From Pseudomonas sp. ADAK13 (lineage in GTDB: Bacteria > Pseudomonadota > Gammaproteobacteria > Pseudomonadales > Pseudomonadaceae), in the NCBI RefSeq assembly GCF_012935715.1, contig NZ_CP052860.1, positions 2,604,001 to 2,668,000 on the forward strand: a stretch of 64,000 nucleotides of DNA. The letters run 5' to 3'. Shown one piece after another: positions 1 through 9,717 of this stretch (its first letter is position 1; every line of letters starts with the position of its first letter). The position numbers and the translations under genes were made by a program. The notes under the pieces were generated by a model, which was not told where the DNA came from, ran no database searches, and was given only the letters and a program-made list of their open reading frames with translations.

Positions 1-276
1 CTGGGCTTGCCGCCGACGATCCAGGTCAACTCGATTCATTCCCAGGGCATCGATCGCCTGGCGCCGGGTTTTCAGGTCGAGGCCACCGCCCCGGATGGCT
101 TGATCGAAGGCTTTTCGATCCCCGCGGGCAAGGCTTTTGCTTTAGGAGTGCAATGGCACCCCGAATGGCAGGTAAGCTCTAACCCGCACTACCTCGCAAT
201 CTTCCAGGCATTTGGCAATGCCTGTCGAAAGCGGGTGATGCAACGCGACGCGGATGCTGCGTCAACTTACGCCTGA
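1..276 (+). CDS. spuA: Gamma-glutamyl-polyamine hydrolase, class I glutamine amidotransferase type (3' part)
   Basis: Only the last 91 codons are present; the reading frame is open from base 1 and ends with TGA at 274-276. The fragment has the HPEW motif (bases 157-168), which supplies the His and Glu of the class I amidotransferase triad; the nucleophilic Cys would lie upstream of the window. PuuD/SpuA enzymes hydrolyse gamma-glutamyl-GABA or related gamma-glutamylated polyamine products in the cytoplasm. A glutamine-synthetase-like gene starts 39 bases downstream on the same strand, followed by the aminotransferase and transport genes in the spuA-H order, which supports the assignment. Confidence 0.85.
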   Translation: MGLPPTIQVNSIHSQGIDRLAPGFQVEATAPDGLIEGFSIPAGKAFALGVQWHPEWQVSSNPHYLAIFQAFGNACRKRVMQRDADAASTYA

Positions 277-315
277 CCTTTAATGGATGTCAGGAAACAC
301 AGCCCAGAGGCATTT

Positions 316-1674
316 ATGAGTAACAACCTCGACCAGCTCACCGATTGGTTGAAAGACCACAAGATCACAGAAGTCGAATGCATGATTGGCGACCTCACCG
401 GCATCACCCGGGGCAAGATCTCGCCGACCAACAAGTTCATCGCCGAAAAAGGCATGCGCCTGCCCGAAAGCGTTCTGTTGCAGACCGTGACCGGCGACTA
501 TGTCGAAGACGACATCTATTACGAATTGCTCGACCCGGCCGACATCGACATGATCTGCCGCCCGGACGAGAACGCGGTGTACCTGGTGCCCTGGGCCATC
601 GAGCCTACCGCTCAGGTGATCCACGACACCTACGACAAGCAAGGCAACCCGATCGAGCTGTCGCCGCGCAACGTGCTCAAGAAAGTCCTCAAGCTCTACG
701 CCGACAAAGGCTGGCAGCCCATCGTGGCGCCGGAGATGGAGTTCTACCTGACCAAGCGCTGCGAAGACCCGGACTTCCCGCTGCAACCGCCGATTGGCCG
801 TTCCGGTCGCCCGGAAACCGGTCGCCAGTCCTTCTCTATAGAAGCGGCCAACGAATTCGACCCGTTGTTCGAAGACGTCTACGACTGGTGCGAGCTGCAG
901 GAACTGGACCTCGACACGCTGATCCACGAAGACGGCACGGCGCAGATGGAGATCAACTTCCGTCACGGCGACGCACTGTCCCTGGCCGACCAGATCCTGG
1001 TGTTCAAGCGCACCATGCGCGAAGCGGCGCTCAAGCACAACGTGGCGGCCACCTTTATGGCCAAGCCCATGACCGGCGAGCCCGGCAGCGCGATGCACCT
1101 GCACCAGAGCATCATCGACATCGCCACCGGCAAGAACGTGTTCTCCAATGAAGACGGGACTAAAAGTGAGCTGTTCCTGCACCACATCGGTGGCCTGCAG
1201 AAATTCATCCCCGAGCTGTTGCCGCTGTTCGCGCCTAACGTCAACTCGTTCCGCCGCTTCCTGCCCGACACCTCGGCGCCGGTCAACGTGGAATGGGGCG
1301 AAGAAAACCGCACCGTTGGCCTGCGGGTACCGGACGCCGGCCCACAAAACCGCCGGGTGGAAAACCGCCTGCCGGGCGCCGACGCCAACCCGTACCTGGC
1401 GATTGCCGCCAGCTTGCTGTGTGGCTACATCGGCATGGTCGAAGGCATCAGCCCAAGCGCGCCGGTGGTTGGCCGGGGTTACGAGCGCCGCAACCTGCGC
1501 CTGCCGCTGACCATCGAAGACGCCCTGGAACGCATGGAAAACAGCAAGACCATCGAGAAATACCTGGGTCACAAATTCATCACAGGCTACGTCGCGGTCA
1601 AGCGGGCCGAGCATGAAAACTTCAAGCGCGTGATCAGTTCGTGGGAGCGGGAATTCCTGCTCTTCGCCGTCTGA
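316..1674 (+). CDS. spuB: Gamma-glutamylpolyamine synthetase (glutamine synthetase family)
   Basis: The 452-residue product is a cytoplasmic glutamine-synthetase-fold ligase. In the SpuB/PuuA group these enzymes attach glutamate to putrescine or other polyamines using ATP, the first step of the gamma-glutamylation route. Visible hallmarks are the catalytic-domain blocks APEMEFYL, the MHLHQS block, NSFRRF and the RVENR/GADANPYLA stretch. I chose the ATG at 316 because AGAGG lies 6 bases upstream and the length then matches the 452 residues I recall for P. aeruginosa SpuB. An in-frame ATG at 283 would add 11 residues but lacks a convincing ribosome site. It sits between spuA and spuC, so polyamine rather than ammonia is the likely acceptor. 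Confidence 0.9.
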   Translation: MSNNLDQLTDWLKDHKITEVECMIGDLTGITRGKISPTNKFIAEKGMRLPESVLLQTVTGDYVEDDIYYELLDPADIDMICRPDENAVYLVPWAIEPTAQVIHDTYDKQGNPIELSPRNVLKKVLKLYADKGWQPIVAPEMEFYLTKRCEDPDFPLQPPIGRSGRPETGRQSFSIEAANEFDPLFEDVYDWCELQELDLDTLIHEDGTAQMEINFRHGDALSLADQILVFKRTMREAALKHNVAATFMAKPMTGEPGSAMHLHQSIIDIATGKNVFSNEDGTKSELFLHHIGGLQKFIPELLPLFAPNVNSFRRFLPDTSAPVNVEWGEENRTVGLRVPDAGPQNRRVENRLPGADANPYLAIAASLLCGYIGMVEGISPSAPVVGRGYERRNLRLPLTIEDALERMENSKTIEKYLGHKFITGYVAVKRAEHENFKRVISSWEREFLLFAV

Positions 1675-1732
1675 TGCGCCGGGCGCGCCCTTTAAACGGC
1701 GCGTCCTCACCTGAAACATCTAGGAGATTGGT

Positions 1733-3097
1733 ATGTCCAGCAACAACCCGCAAACCCGTGAATGGCAAGCCTTGAGCAGCGATCACCACCTGGCGCCGTT
1801 CAGCGACTTCAAGCAATTGAAAGAGAAAGGCCCACGGATCATCACCAAAGCCCACGGCGTCTACCTGTGGGACAGCGAAGGCAACAAGATTCTCGACGGC
1901 ATGGCCGGCCTGTGGTGCGTGGCGATCGGTTACGGTCGTGATGAACTGGCTGATGCGGCCGCCAAGCAGATGAAAGAGTTGCCTTACTACAACCTGTTCT
2001 TCCAGACCGCCCACCCGCCGGTGCTGGAACTGGCCAAAGCCATCTCCGATATCGCCCCGCAAGGCATGAACCACGTGTTCTTCACCGGTTCCGGCTCCGA
2101 AGGCAACGACACCATGCTGCGTATGGTCCGCCACTACTGGGCGATCAAAGGCCAGCCGAACAAGAAAACCATCATCAGCCGCAAGAATGGCTACCACGGC
2201 TCCACCGTGGCCGGCGCCAGCCTGGGCGGCATGACCTATATGCATGAGCAGGGCGACTTGCCGATCCCGGGCATCGTCCACATCGCCCAGCCTTACTGGT
2301 TCGGCGAAGGCGGCGACATGAGCCCGGAAGAGTTCGGCGTGTGGGCCGCGAACCAGCTGGAAGAGAAGATTCTGGAGCTGGGCGTGGACAACGTCGGTGC
2401 CTTTATTGCCGAGCCGATCCAGGGTGCCGGTGGCGTGATCGTGCCGCCAGACAGCTACTGGCCGCGCATCAAGGAAATCCTCGCCAAGTACGACATCCTG
2501 TTCGTGGCCGACGAAGTGATCTGCGGCTTTGGCCGCACCGGTGAGTGGTTCGGTAGCGACTTCTTCGGCCTCAAGCCCGACATGATGACCATCGCCAAGG
2601 GCCTGACCTCGGGCTACATCCCGATGGGCGGCCTGATCGTGCGCGACGAAGTGGTCGCGGTGCTGAACGAAGGCGGTGATTTCAACCACGGGTTCACCTA
2701 TTCCGGTCACCCGGTGGCGGCAGCGGTCGCCCTGGAAAACATCCGCATCATGCGCGATGAACAAATTGTTAAGCGCGTTCATGACGAAACGGCACCCTAT
2801 TTGCAAAAGCGTCTGAGGGAACTGGCTGATCACCCGTTGGTGGGTGAAGTTCGCGGTGTGGGCATGCTTGGTGCGATTGAGCTGGTTCAGGACAAGGCAA
2901 CGCGCAAGCGTTACGAAGGCAAGGGCGTTGGCATGATCTGCCGCACGTTCTGCTTCGAGAATGGCCTGATCATGCGCGCCGTGGGCGACACCATGATCAT
3001 TTCGCCGCCGTTGGTGATCAGCAAGGCCGAGATAGACGAGTTGGTGACCAAGGCGCGGCACTGCCTGGACCTGACTTTGGCGGCACTGCAGGGCTAA
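1733..3097 (+). CDS. spuC: Polyamine (putrescine):pyruvate aminotransferase
   Basis: This 454-residue class III PLP-dependent aminotransferase transfers an amino group from putrescine or a related polyamine to pyruvate. The PLP lysine is K289 in the block IAKGLTSGY, preceded by VADEVICGFGRTG, which carries the Asp that contacts the PLP nitrogen. The ATG at 1733 follows TAGGAGATTGGT, a good ribosome site. Spacing to spuB is 58 bases. In P. aeruginosa spuC is needed for putrescine and cadaverine use. A GC-rich hairpin at 3114-3134 follows the stop codon, so expression may drop before the binding-protein gene. Confidence 0.92.
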   Translation: MSSNNPQTREWQALSSDHHLAPFSDFKQLKEKGPRIITKAHGVYLWDSEGNKILDGMAGLWCVAIGYGRDELADAAAKQMKELPYYNLFFQTAHPPVLELAKAISDIAPQGMNHVFFTGSGSEGNDTMLRMVRHYWAIKGQPNKKTIISRKNGYHGSTVAGASLGGMTYMHEQGDLPIPGIVHIAQPYWFGEGGDMSPEEFGVWAANQLEEKILELGVDNVGAFIAEPIQGAGGVIVPPDSYWPRIKEILAKYDILFVADEVICGFGRTGEWFGSDFFGLKPDMMTIAKGLTSGYIPMGGLIVRDEVVAVLNEGGDFNHGFTYSGHPVAAAVALENIRIMRDEQIVKRVHDETAPYLQKRLRELADHPLVGEVRGVGMLGAIELVQDKATRKRYEGKGVGMICRTFCFENGLIMRAVGDTMIISPPLVISKAEIDELVTKARHCLDLTLAALQG

Positions 3098-3113
3098 ATG
3101 CTAGGCTCAGAAC

Positions 3114-3134
3114 GCAGCGCCTGCTGGGCGCTGC
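3114..3134 (+). terminator. GC-rich hairpin after spuC
   Basis: Perfect 8-bp stem GCAGCGCC/GGCGCTGC with a 5-base loop, 16 bases after the spuC stop. No strong T-tract follows, so it may be an attenuator or RNA-stability element rather than a full terminator. The 192-base gap before spuD could also hold a separate spuD promoter. Confidence 0.45.
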
Positions 3135-3289
3135 TTCCGGGATGTTAGAAAAGTGGGGCATTGGTTGAAAGCCGGCCCTTGAACTTGCCAGACTGTCGCC
3201 CTGTTTTGTTGCCCTTAGACGGGCTGCGAAACACGTTGTACTTAAAGAACGAACGTGGCCCAAAAAAGAAAAAATTGGAGCATGACCGA

Positions 3290-4399
3290 ATGAAGGCATT
3301 AGGTTTGAAGAACGCTGGCAAGACCCTCCTGGCCTTGTCCCTGATGGGGGCCATGGCAGGCGCGGCGCACGCCGACGATAAAGTGCTGCACGTTTATAAC
3401 TGGTCCGACTACATCGCACCGGACACCATCGCGAACTTTGAAAAAGAGTCCGGGATCAAGGTGGTCTATGACGTGTTCGACTCCAACGAAACCCTGGAAG
3501 CCAAGTTGCTGGCAGGCAAGTCCGGTTACGACATTGTCGTGCCGTCGAACAACTTCCTCGCCAAGCAGATCAAGGCCGGTGTTTACCAGGAGCTGGACAA
3601 GTCCAAGTTGTCGAACTACGACAACCTGAACAAGTCGCTGCTTAAGGCCGTGTCCGTCAGTGACCCGGACAACAAGCACGCCTTCCCGTACATGTGGGGC
3701 TCGATCGGCATCGGCTACAACCCCGAGAAGGTCAAGGCCGCACTGGGCATCGACAAGATCGACTCGTGGGACGTTATCCTCAAGCCGGAAAACCTCGCCA
3801 AGCTCAAAGGCTGCGGTGTGAGCTTCCTCGATTCGCCAACCGAAATGCTGCCAGTGGCACTGCATTACCTGGGCCTGCCGACCGACACCCAGAAGAAAGA
3901 AGACCTCAAGCAAGCCGAGGCCCTGTTCCTCAAGCTGCGTCCTTCGATCGGTTACTTCCATTCGTCCAAGTACATCTCCGACCTGGCCAACGGCAACATC
4001 TGCGTCGCCGTGGGTTACTCGGGTGACGTGCAACAGGCCAAGTCCCGCGCGGCTGAAGCCGGTGGCAAGGTCAAGGTTGCCTACGACATTCCGAAAGAAG
4101 GTGCCGGCAGTTTCTACGACATGGTCGCCATCCCTAAAGATGCCGAAAACGTCGACGCTGCCTACAAGTTCATGAACTACCTGCTCAAGCCGGAAGTCAT
4201 GGCGGGCATTACCAACAGCGTGCGCTTCCCGAACGGTAACGAGAAAGCCACCGCATTGGTCGACAAAGACATCACCAGCGACCCAGGCATTTATCCGCCA
4301 GCGGACGTGCAAGCCAAGCTGTATGCCATTGCTGACTTGCCGGCTGCTACTCAGCGGGAAATGACCCGCAGCTGGACCAAGATCAAATCGGGCAAGTAA
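3290..4399 (+). CDS. spuD: Periplasmic putrescine-binding protein of polyamine ABC transporter
   Basis: The 369-residue PotD/PotF-family binding protein delivers polyamine to the SpuFGH importer. It begins with a Sec signal peptide (about residues 1-26, ending AGAAHA) followed by [15 protein letters not shown], the usual start of the PotF fold. The ATG at 3290 was chosen because GGAG lies 9 bases upstream and it begins directly with the basic n-region; upstream in-frame codons would ruin the signal peptide. It is paralogous to the next gene, with many identical blocks (for example [12 protein letters not shown] and [18 protein letters not shown]). By position it corresponds to SpuD, the putrescine-preferring protein of P. 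aeruginosa; the preference is inferred from gene order. Confidence 0.9.
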   Translation: MKALGLKNAGKTLLALSLMGAMAGAAHADDKVLHVYNWSDYIAPDTIANFEKESGIKVVYDVFDSNETLEAKLLAGKSGYDIVVPSNNFLAKQIKAGVYQELDKSKLSNYDNLNKSLLKAVSVSDPDNKHAFPYMWGSIGIGYNPEKVKAALGIDKIDSWDVILKPENLAKLKGCGVSFLDSPTEMLPVALHYLGLPTDTQKKEDLKQAEALFLKLRPSIGYFHSSKYISDLANGNICVAVGYSGDVQQAKSRAAEAGGKVKVAYDIPKEGAGSFYDMVAIPKDAENVDAAYKFMNYLLKPEVMAGITNSVRFPNGNEKATALVDKDITSDPGIYPPADVQAKLYAIADLPAATQREMTRSWTKIKSGK

Positions 4400-4416
4400 G
4401 CCGCTTTGATAGCTGT

Positions 4417-4454
4417 TTTGCTAACTGCCGCGATGCGCGCGGTGGTTAGCGAAA
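4417..4454 (+). promoter_or_regulatory. Intercistronic hairpin between spuD and spuE
   Basis: The arms TTTGCTAAC and GTTAGCGAAA plus an inner CCGCG/CGCGG stem give a long hairpin with one bulge and a 5-base loop. No T-run follows. Such structures between binding-protein genes and downstream genes commonly protect the upstream mRNA or reduce readthrough; that role is inferred here. Confidence 0.5.
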
Positions 4455-4550
4455 CAATTAAATGACAGAAAGTTTTGCCGGATCGGTTTATCGAGGGTAA
4501 GTTGCGCGCCGGTTTTGTTGCCGGGCAACAACTTCGGGCCCAACTATTAA

Positions 4551-5657
<1,107 letters not shown>

Positions 5658-5724
5658 GGCTCAAACTATCCAAGGCTGGCCCATTTTGGGCACGCTGCAC
5701 TCTTTTTTTCTGGGAGTTTCGTAA

Positions 5725-6867
5725 ATGGCAGTTGCCTCCGGCGCCTATAAGAAAGCCCTCGAGGGCGACCAGTCACCTAAAAAGGTGCTGGTCAAAATCG
5801 ACCGGGTCACGAAGAAGTTCGACGAGACGATTGCCGTGGACGATGTGTCCCTGGAAATCAAGAAAGGCGAGATCTTCGCCTTGCTCGGCGGATCGGGTTC
5901 GGGCAAATCCACTTTGCTGCGCATGCTCGCAGGCTTCGAGCGCCCAACGGAAGGACGCATTTACCTCGACGGTGTGGACATCACCGACATGCCGCCGTAC
6001 GAGCGGCCGATCAACATGATGTTCCAGTCCTACGCCTTGTTCCCCCACATGACCGTGGCCCAGAACATAGCGTTTGGCCTGCAACAGGACAAGATCCCCA
6101 AGGCCGAGGTCGACGCCCGCGTGGCCGAGATGCTCAAGCTGGTGCAGATGAGCCAGTACGCCAAGCGCAAGCCGCACCAGCTGTCTGGCGGCCAGCGTCA
6201 GCGGGTGGCCCTGGCGCGTTCCCTGGCCAAGCGTCCGAAATTGCTGCTGCTCGATGAGCCGATGGGCGCACTGGACAAGAAGCTGCGTTCGCAGATGCAA
6301 CTGGAGCTGGTGGAGATCATCGAGCGCGTGGGCGTGACCTGCGTGATGGTGACCCACGACCAGGAAGAGGCCATGACCATGGCCGAGCGCATCGCGATCA
6401 TGCACCTGGGCTGGATCGCCCAGATCGGCAGCCCGATCGACATCTATGAAACGCCTACCAGCCGCCTGGTGTGCGAGTTCATCGGCAACGTCAACATCTT
6501 CGACACCCAGGTGGTGGACGACGCCGAAGGCCACGCGGTACTCAAGTGCCCGGACCTGGACCGCGACATCTACGTCGGCTACGGCATCGCCACTTCGGTG
6601 GAAGACAAGTCGGTGACCTACGCCATCCGCCCTGAAAAGCTGCTGGTGACCACCGAAATGCCGACCTGCGAACACAACTGGTCCAGCGGCAAGGTGCACG
6701 ACATCGCCTACCTCGGCGGCCACTCGGTGTTCTACGTCGAATTGCCGAGCGGCAAGCTGGTGCAATCCTTCGTGGCCAACGCCGAGCGCCGTGGCCAGCG
6801 TCCTACCTGGGGTGACCAGGTGTACGTGTGGTGGGAAGACGACAGCGGCGTGGTACTTCGCTCATGA
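5725..6867 (+). CDS. spuF: Polyamine ABC transporter ATP-binding protein
   Basis: The 380-residue PotA/PotG-type ATPase energises polyamine import at the inner-membrane face. Walker A is GGSGSGKST with the Lys at position 61, the signature is LSGGQRQRVAL, and Walker B LLLLDEP is followed by the MVTHDQEEA switch. The C-terminal third (about residues 290-375) is a TOBE-type regulatory domain. GGGAG lies upstream of the ATG at 5725. The stop overlaps the spuG start (ATGA at 6864-6867), indicating translational coupling. Confidence 0.93.
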   Translation: MAVASGAYKKALEGDQSPKKVLVKIDRVTKKFDETIAVDDVSLEIKKGEIFALLGGSGSGKSTLLRMLAGFERPTEGRIYLDGVDITDMPPYERPINMMFQSYALFPHMTVAQNIAFGLQQDKIPKAEVDARVAEMLKLVQMSQYAKRKPHQLSGGQRQRVALARSLAKRPKLLLLDEPMGALDKKLRSQMQLELVEIIERVGVTCVMVTHDQEEAMTMAERIAIMHLGWIAQIGSPIDIYETPTSRLVCEFIGNVNIFDTQVVDDAEGHAVLKCPDLDRDIYVGYGIATSVEDKSVTYAIRPEKLLVTTEMPTCEHNWSSGKVHDIAYLGGHSVFYVELPSGKLVQSFVANAERRGQRPTWGDQVYVWWEDDSGVVLRS

Positions 6868-7784
6868 ACATGAAGAAGTTCAAACGCCAGCTGCAACGAA
6901 TAACGCCCGGTGGCCGGCACGTGGTCATCGGGATCCCTTTCCTCTGGTTGTTCCTGTTCTTCATGCTGCCGTTCTTCATCGTCTTGAAGATCAGCTTTGC
7001 CGAAGCCGACGTGGCGATCCCGCCGTACACGGAGATCTACACCTTCGTTGAACAGAAACTGCAGTTGGTGCTGAACCTGGCCAACTACGGGATGCTCGGC
7101 GATGACGAGTTGTACATCGCGGCGTACCTGGGCTCGCTGAAGATGGCGTTTTTCAGCACCATCCTCTGTCTGTTGATCGGCTACCCGATGGCCTACGCCA
7201 TTGCCAGCGCGCGCAAGGAAATCCAGACCGTGCTGGTGCTGCTGATCATGATGCCGACCTGGACCGCGATCCTGATCCGGGTGTATGCGTGGATGGGCAT
7301 CCTCAGCAATAACGGTTTGCTCAACGGCTTTTTGATGTCCATCGGGCTGATCAACGAACCGCTGCAGATCCTCAACACCAACATCGCGGTGTATATCGGC
7401 GTGGTCTATTCGTACCTGCCGTTCATGATCCTGCCGCTGTACGCCAACCTGGTGAAGCACGACCAGAGCCTGCTGGAAGCCGCCTCGGACCTGGGCTCGA
7501 GCACCTTCAACAGCTTCTGGAAAATCACCGTCCCGCTGTCCAAGAACGGCATCATCGCCGGTTGCATGCTGGTGTTTATCCCGGTGGTGGGCGAGTTCGT
7601 GATCCCGGAACTGCTGGGCGGCCCGGAAACCCTGATGATCGGTAAAGTGTTGTGGCAAGAATTCTTCAACAACCGTGACTGGCCGGTGGCGTCTGCCCTG
7701 GCGGTGGTGATGCTGGCGATCCTGATCGTGCCGATCATCCTGTTCAACCGCAGCCAAGCCAAAGAGATGGAGGGCAAGATATGA
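6864..7784 (+). CDS. spuG: Polyamine ABC transporter permease (PotB/PotH type)
   Basis: This 306-residue inner-membrane permease has about six transmembrane segments, beginning near residues 20-40 (IPFLWLFLFFMLPFFIVLKI). The EAA loop that contacts the ATPase is recognisable around EAASDLGSSTFNSFWKITVP. The ATG at 6864 overlaps the spuF stop by 4 bases; an upstream in-frame start inside spuF is unlikely. The 3' end overlaps spuH by 4 bases, so spuFGH form one coupled unit. Substrate selectivity comes from the SpuD/SpuE binding proteins. Confidence 0.93.
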   Translation: MNMKKFKRQLQRITPGGRHVVIGIPFLWLFLFFMLPFFIVLKISFAEADVAIPPYTEIYTFVEQKLQLVLNLANYGMLGDDELYIAAYLGSLKMAFFSTILCLLIGYPMAYAIASARKEIQTVLVLLIMMPTWTAILIRVYAWMGILSNNGLLNGFLMSIGLINEPLQILNTNIAVYIGVVYSYLPFMILPLYANLVKHDQSLLEAASDLGSSTFNSFWKITVPLSKNGIIAGCMLVFIPVVGEFVIPELLGGPETLMIGKVLWQEFFNNRDWPVASALAVVMLAILIVPIILFNRSQAKEMEGKI

Positions 7785-8668
7785 AGCGCGTCAGTTTCTC
7801 AAGCTTCATGCTGGTGGCGGGGTTGCTGTTCATCTACCTGCCGATGCTGATCCTGGTGATCTACTCGTTCAACGAATCCAAACTGGTGACGGTGTGGGGC
7901 GGTTGGTCGGTGAAGTGGTACGTCGGCCTGTTGGACAACACCCAGTTGATGGGCTCGGTGGGTCGCTCGCTGGAAATTGCCTGCTACACGGCGATTGCGG
8001 CAGTGGCACTCGGTACGCTCGCGGCCTTCGTGCTGACGCGTATCAGCCAGTTCAAGGGCCGCACGCTGTTTGGCGGCCTGGTAACGGCGCCGCTGGTAAT
8101 GCCGGAGGTGATCACCGGTCTGTCGCTGTTGCTGCTGTTCGTGGCCATGGCGCAGATGATCGGCTGGCCCCAGGAACGTGGCCTGGTGACCATCTGGATC
8201 GCCCACACCACGTTCTGTTCGGCGTATGTGGCGGTGGTGGTGTCGGCGCGCTTGCGTGAGCTGGACCTGTCGATTGAAGAGGCCGCCATGGATCTGGGGG
8301 CGCGGCCGTGGAAGGTGTTCTTCCTGATCACCATCCCGATGATCGCGCCGTCGCTGGCGGCGGGCGGCATGATGTCGTTCGCGTTGTCCCTGGATGACCT
8401 GGTGTTGGCCAGCTTCGTGTCGGGGCCGGGTTCGACCACGTTGCCGATGGAAGTGTTCTCGGCGGTGCGCCTGGGGGTTAAACCCGAGATCAACGCCGTG
8501 GCCAGCTTGATTCTGTTGGCGGTGTCGATCGTGACCTTCCTGGTGTGGTTCTTCAGCCGCCGTGCCGAAGAGCACCGCAAGAAAGCCATCCAGCAGGCGA
8601 TTGAAGAAGCGGCTGCGGATGGTTGGGAGAAACCGGCGGACTCGCGTCGCGCACCGGCACCGGTCTAA
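7781..8668 (+). CDS. spuH: Polyamine ABC transporter permease (PotC/PotI type)
   Basis: The 295-residue second permease forms the heterodimeric channel with SpuG. It has about six hydrophobic segments and the EAA loop EEAAMDLGARPWKVFFLITIP. Its C-terminus is a charged, Ala-rich cytoplasmic tail from about residue 260. The ATG overlaps the stop of spuG (ATGA). This is the last spu gene; a perfect REPIN hairpin begins 22 bases after its stop and probably marks the 3' end of the transcript. Confidence 0.93.
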   Translation: MKRVSFSSFMLVAGLLFIYLPMLILVIYSFNESKLVTVWGGWSVKWYVGLLDNTQLMGSVGRSLEIACYTAIAAVALGTLAAFVLTRISQFKGRTLFGGLVTAPLVMPEVITGLSLLLLFVAMAQMIGWPQERGLVTIWIAHTTFCSAYVAVVVSARLRELDLSIEEAAMDLGARPWKVFFLITIPMIAPSLAAGGMMSFALSLDDLVLASFVSGPGSTTLPMEVFSAVRLGVKPEINAVASLILLAVSIVTFLVWFFSRRAEEHRKKAIQQAIEEAAADGWEKPADSRRAPAPV

Positions 8669-8690
8669 CTGACGGAACCGGCTTAAAAAA

Positions 8691-8780
8691 TGTGGGAGCT
8701 GGCTTGCCTGCGATGGCGGTGTATCAGTCAACAAATTAGTCGACTGTCACACCGCCATCGCAGGCAAGCCAGCTCCCACA
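8691..8780. repeat. REPIN (inverted REP pair), perfect 32-bp arms
   Basis: Two REP sequences face each other: the arm at 8691-8722 (TGTGGGAGCTGGCTTGCCTG and on) is the exact reverse complement of 8749-8780, with a 26-base loop. It lies between the convergent ends of spuH and the HD-domain gene. It is the most symmetrical copy in the window. Confidence 0.93.
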
Positions 8781-8810
8781 GTAGTTTTGGGGTGTTTATA
8801 AGATTGTGTT

Positions 8811-9452
8811 TCAGGCCACCCAAGGCGACTTGCGAATCACCTCGACAAAGTTCATCGGCTTGAACCCAGGCTCCTGATCCACCAGTACATCGGTCTTCAC
8901 GTTGCCAAACGTGGTCTGCGGACGATGGCGCAAGCCGTCGGCAAACGCGCAGATGATGCATTCCTTGAACCCTTCACCCCGTGGGTGCGCATGCACTACG
9001 GCTTCGCGCTGCACGCTGCTGAACGCCGCGTACTCCATCCCCAGCACGTCCATTTCCACGCCGGCCGTCACCAGCGCCACGGTCGGACGCAGATGCTTGG
9101 GCACGCCCGGCGTAGTGTGCAGGGCAATCGACAGCCATACCTGCTCGATGTCGTCATCGCTCAGCCCGTACGGCTTGAGGAAATCCGCCGCTGCGTTGGC
9201 GCCGTCCACTTCAAAACGTTCGTCGTCACTGCGGTGGCCTTCCACCAGGCCCAGGTCGTGGAACATGGCGCCGACGTACAGCAGCTCCGGGTTATACGCC
9301 AACTGCTGGCGCTCACCGCTCAGGGCGCCGAACAGAAACACCCGGCGGGAGTGGTGGTACAGCAGGTCGGATTCGATGTCGCGGATGTATTCGGTGGTGG
9401 CCTTGGCCAGGGCGCTGTCCGGGATCTTGATGCCGGCGATGGTGGTGCTCAT
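8811..9452 (-). CDS. HD-domain protein, cyanamide-hydratase-like family
   Basis: The 213-residue protein has an HD fold: HHSRRVF (about residues 37-43), then MFHDLGL with the HD pair near residue 70, and a downstream histidine near ALHTTPG. The arrangement resembles proteins annotated as cyanamide hydratase-like HD phosphohydrolases, which are metal-dependent hydrolases; the substrate is unknown. The ATG (complement of 9450-9452) follows TTGAGGAGA, a strong ribosome site, so I reject the upstream in-frame codon at 9467. It is transcribed divergently from a GlxA-type regulator, which may control it. Confidence 0.75.
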   Translation of the reverse strand: MSTTIAGIKIPDSALAKATTEYIRDIESDLLYHHSRRVFLFGALSGERQQLAYNPELLYVGAMFHDLGLVEGHRSDDERFEVDGANAAADFLKPYGLSDDDIEQVWLSIALHTTPGVPKHLRPTVALVTAGVEMDVLGMEYAAFSSVQREAVVHAHPRGEGFKECIICAFADGLRHRPQTTFGNVKTDVLVDQEPGFKPMNFVEVIRKSPWVA

Positions 9453-9590
9453 GGTCGTTCTCCTCAAGAAAGCGCCGGGTTGGCGCCGATGAGTCCAGTC
9501 TGGTCGCGCGCCCGCGGGGGGGCTACCGTGGCGAGGGCGCGATCCCGGCCAATGTGCCGCGATATCGCGCCAAGGCTATGCGCGATCAAC

Positions 9591-9677
9591 TGTAGGAGCT
9601 GGCTTGCCTGCGATAGCATCACCTCGGTATACCTGCTACACCGAGGTGTCTGCATCGCCGGCAAGCCAGCTCCTACA
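9591..9677. repeat. REPIN in a divergent promoter region
   Basis: Arms TGTAGGAGCTGGCTTGCCTG and its near complement ending in AGCTCCTACA, with an inner stem CACCTCGGT/ACCGAGGTG. Unusually for this window it sits between divergent genes, only about 40 bases before the regulator start. Confidence 0.9.
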
Positions 9678-9717
9678 AGGGTTGTGTTTATTCAGTTAGA
9701 AAAAGGTGTTCCTGCTC

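Noticed and set aside
280..1719. Long minus-strand open frame (479 codons) opposite spuB
   Set aside because: It mirrors a well-conserved glutamine-synthetase-family gene; the translation is His/Gln/Val-rich with no family motifs, as expected for the antisense frame of a GC-rich gene.
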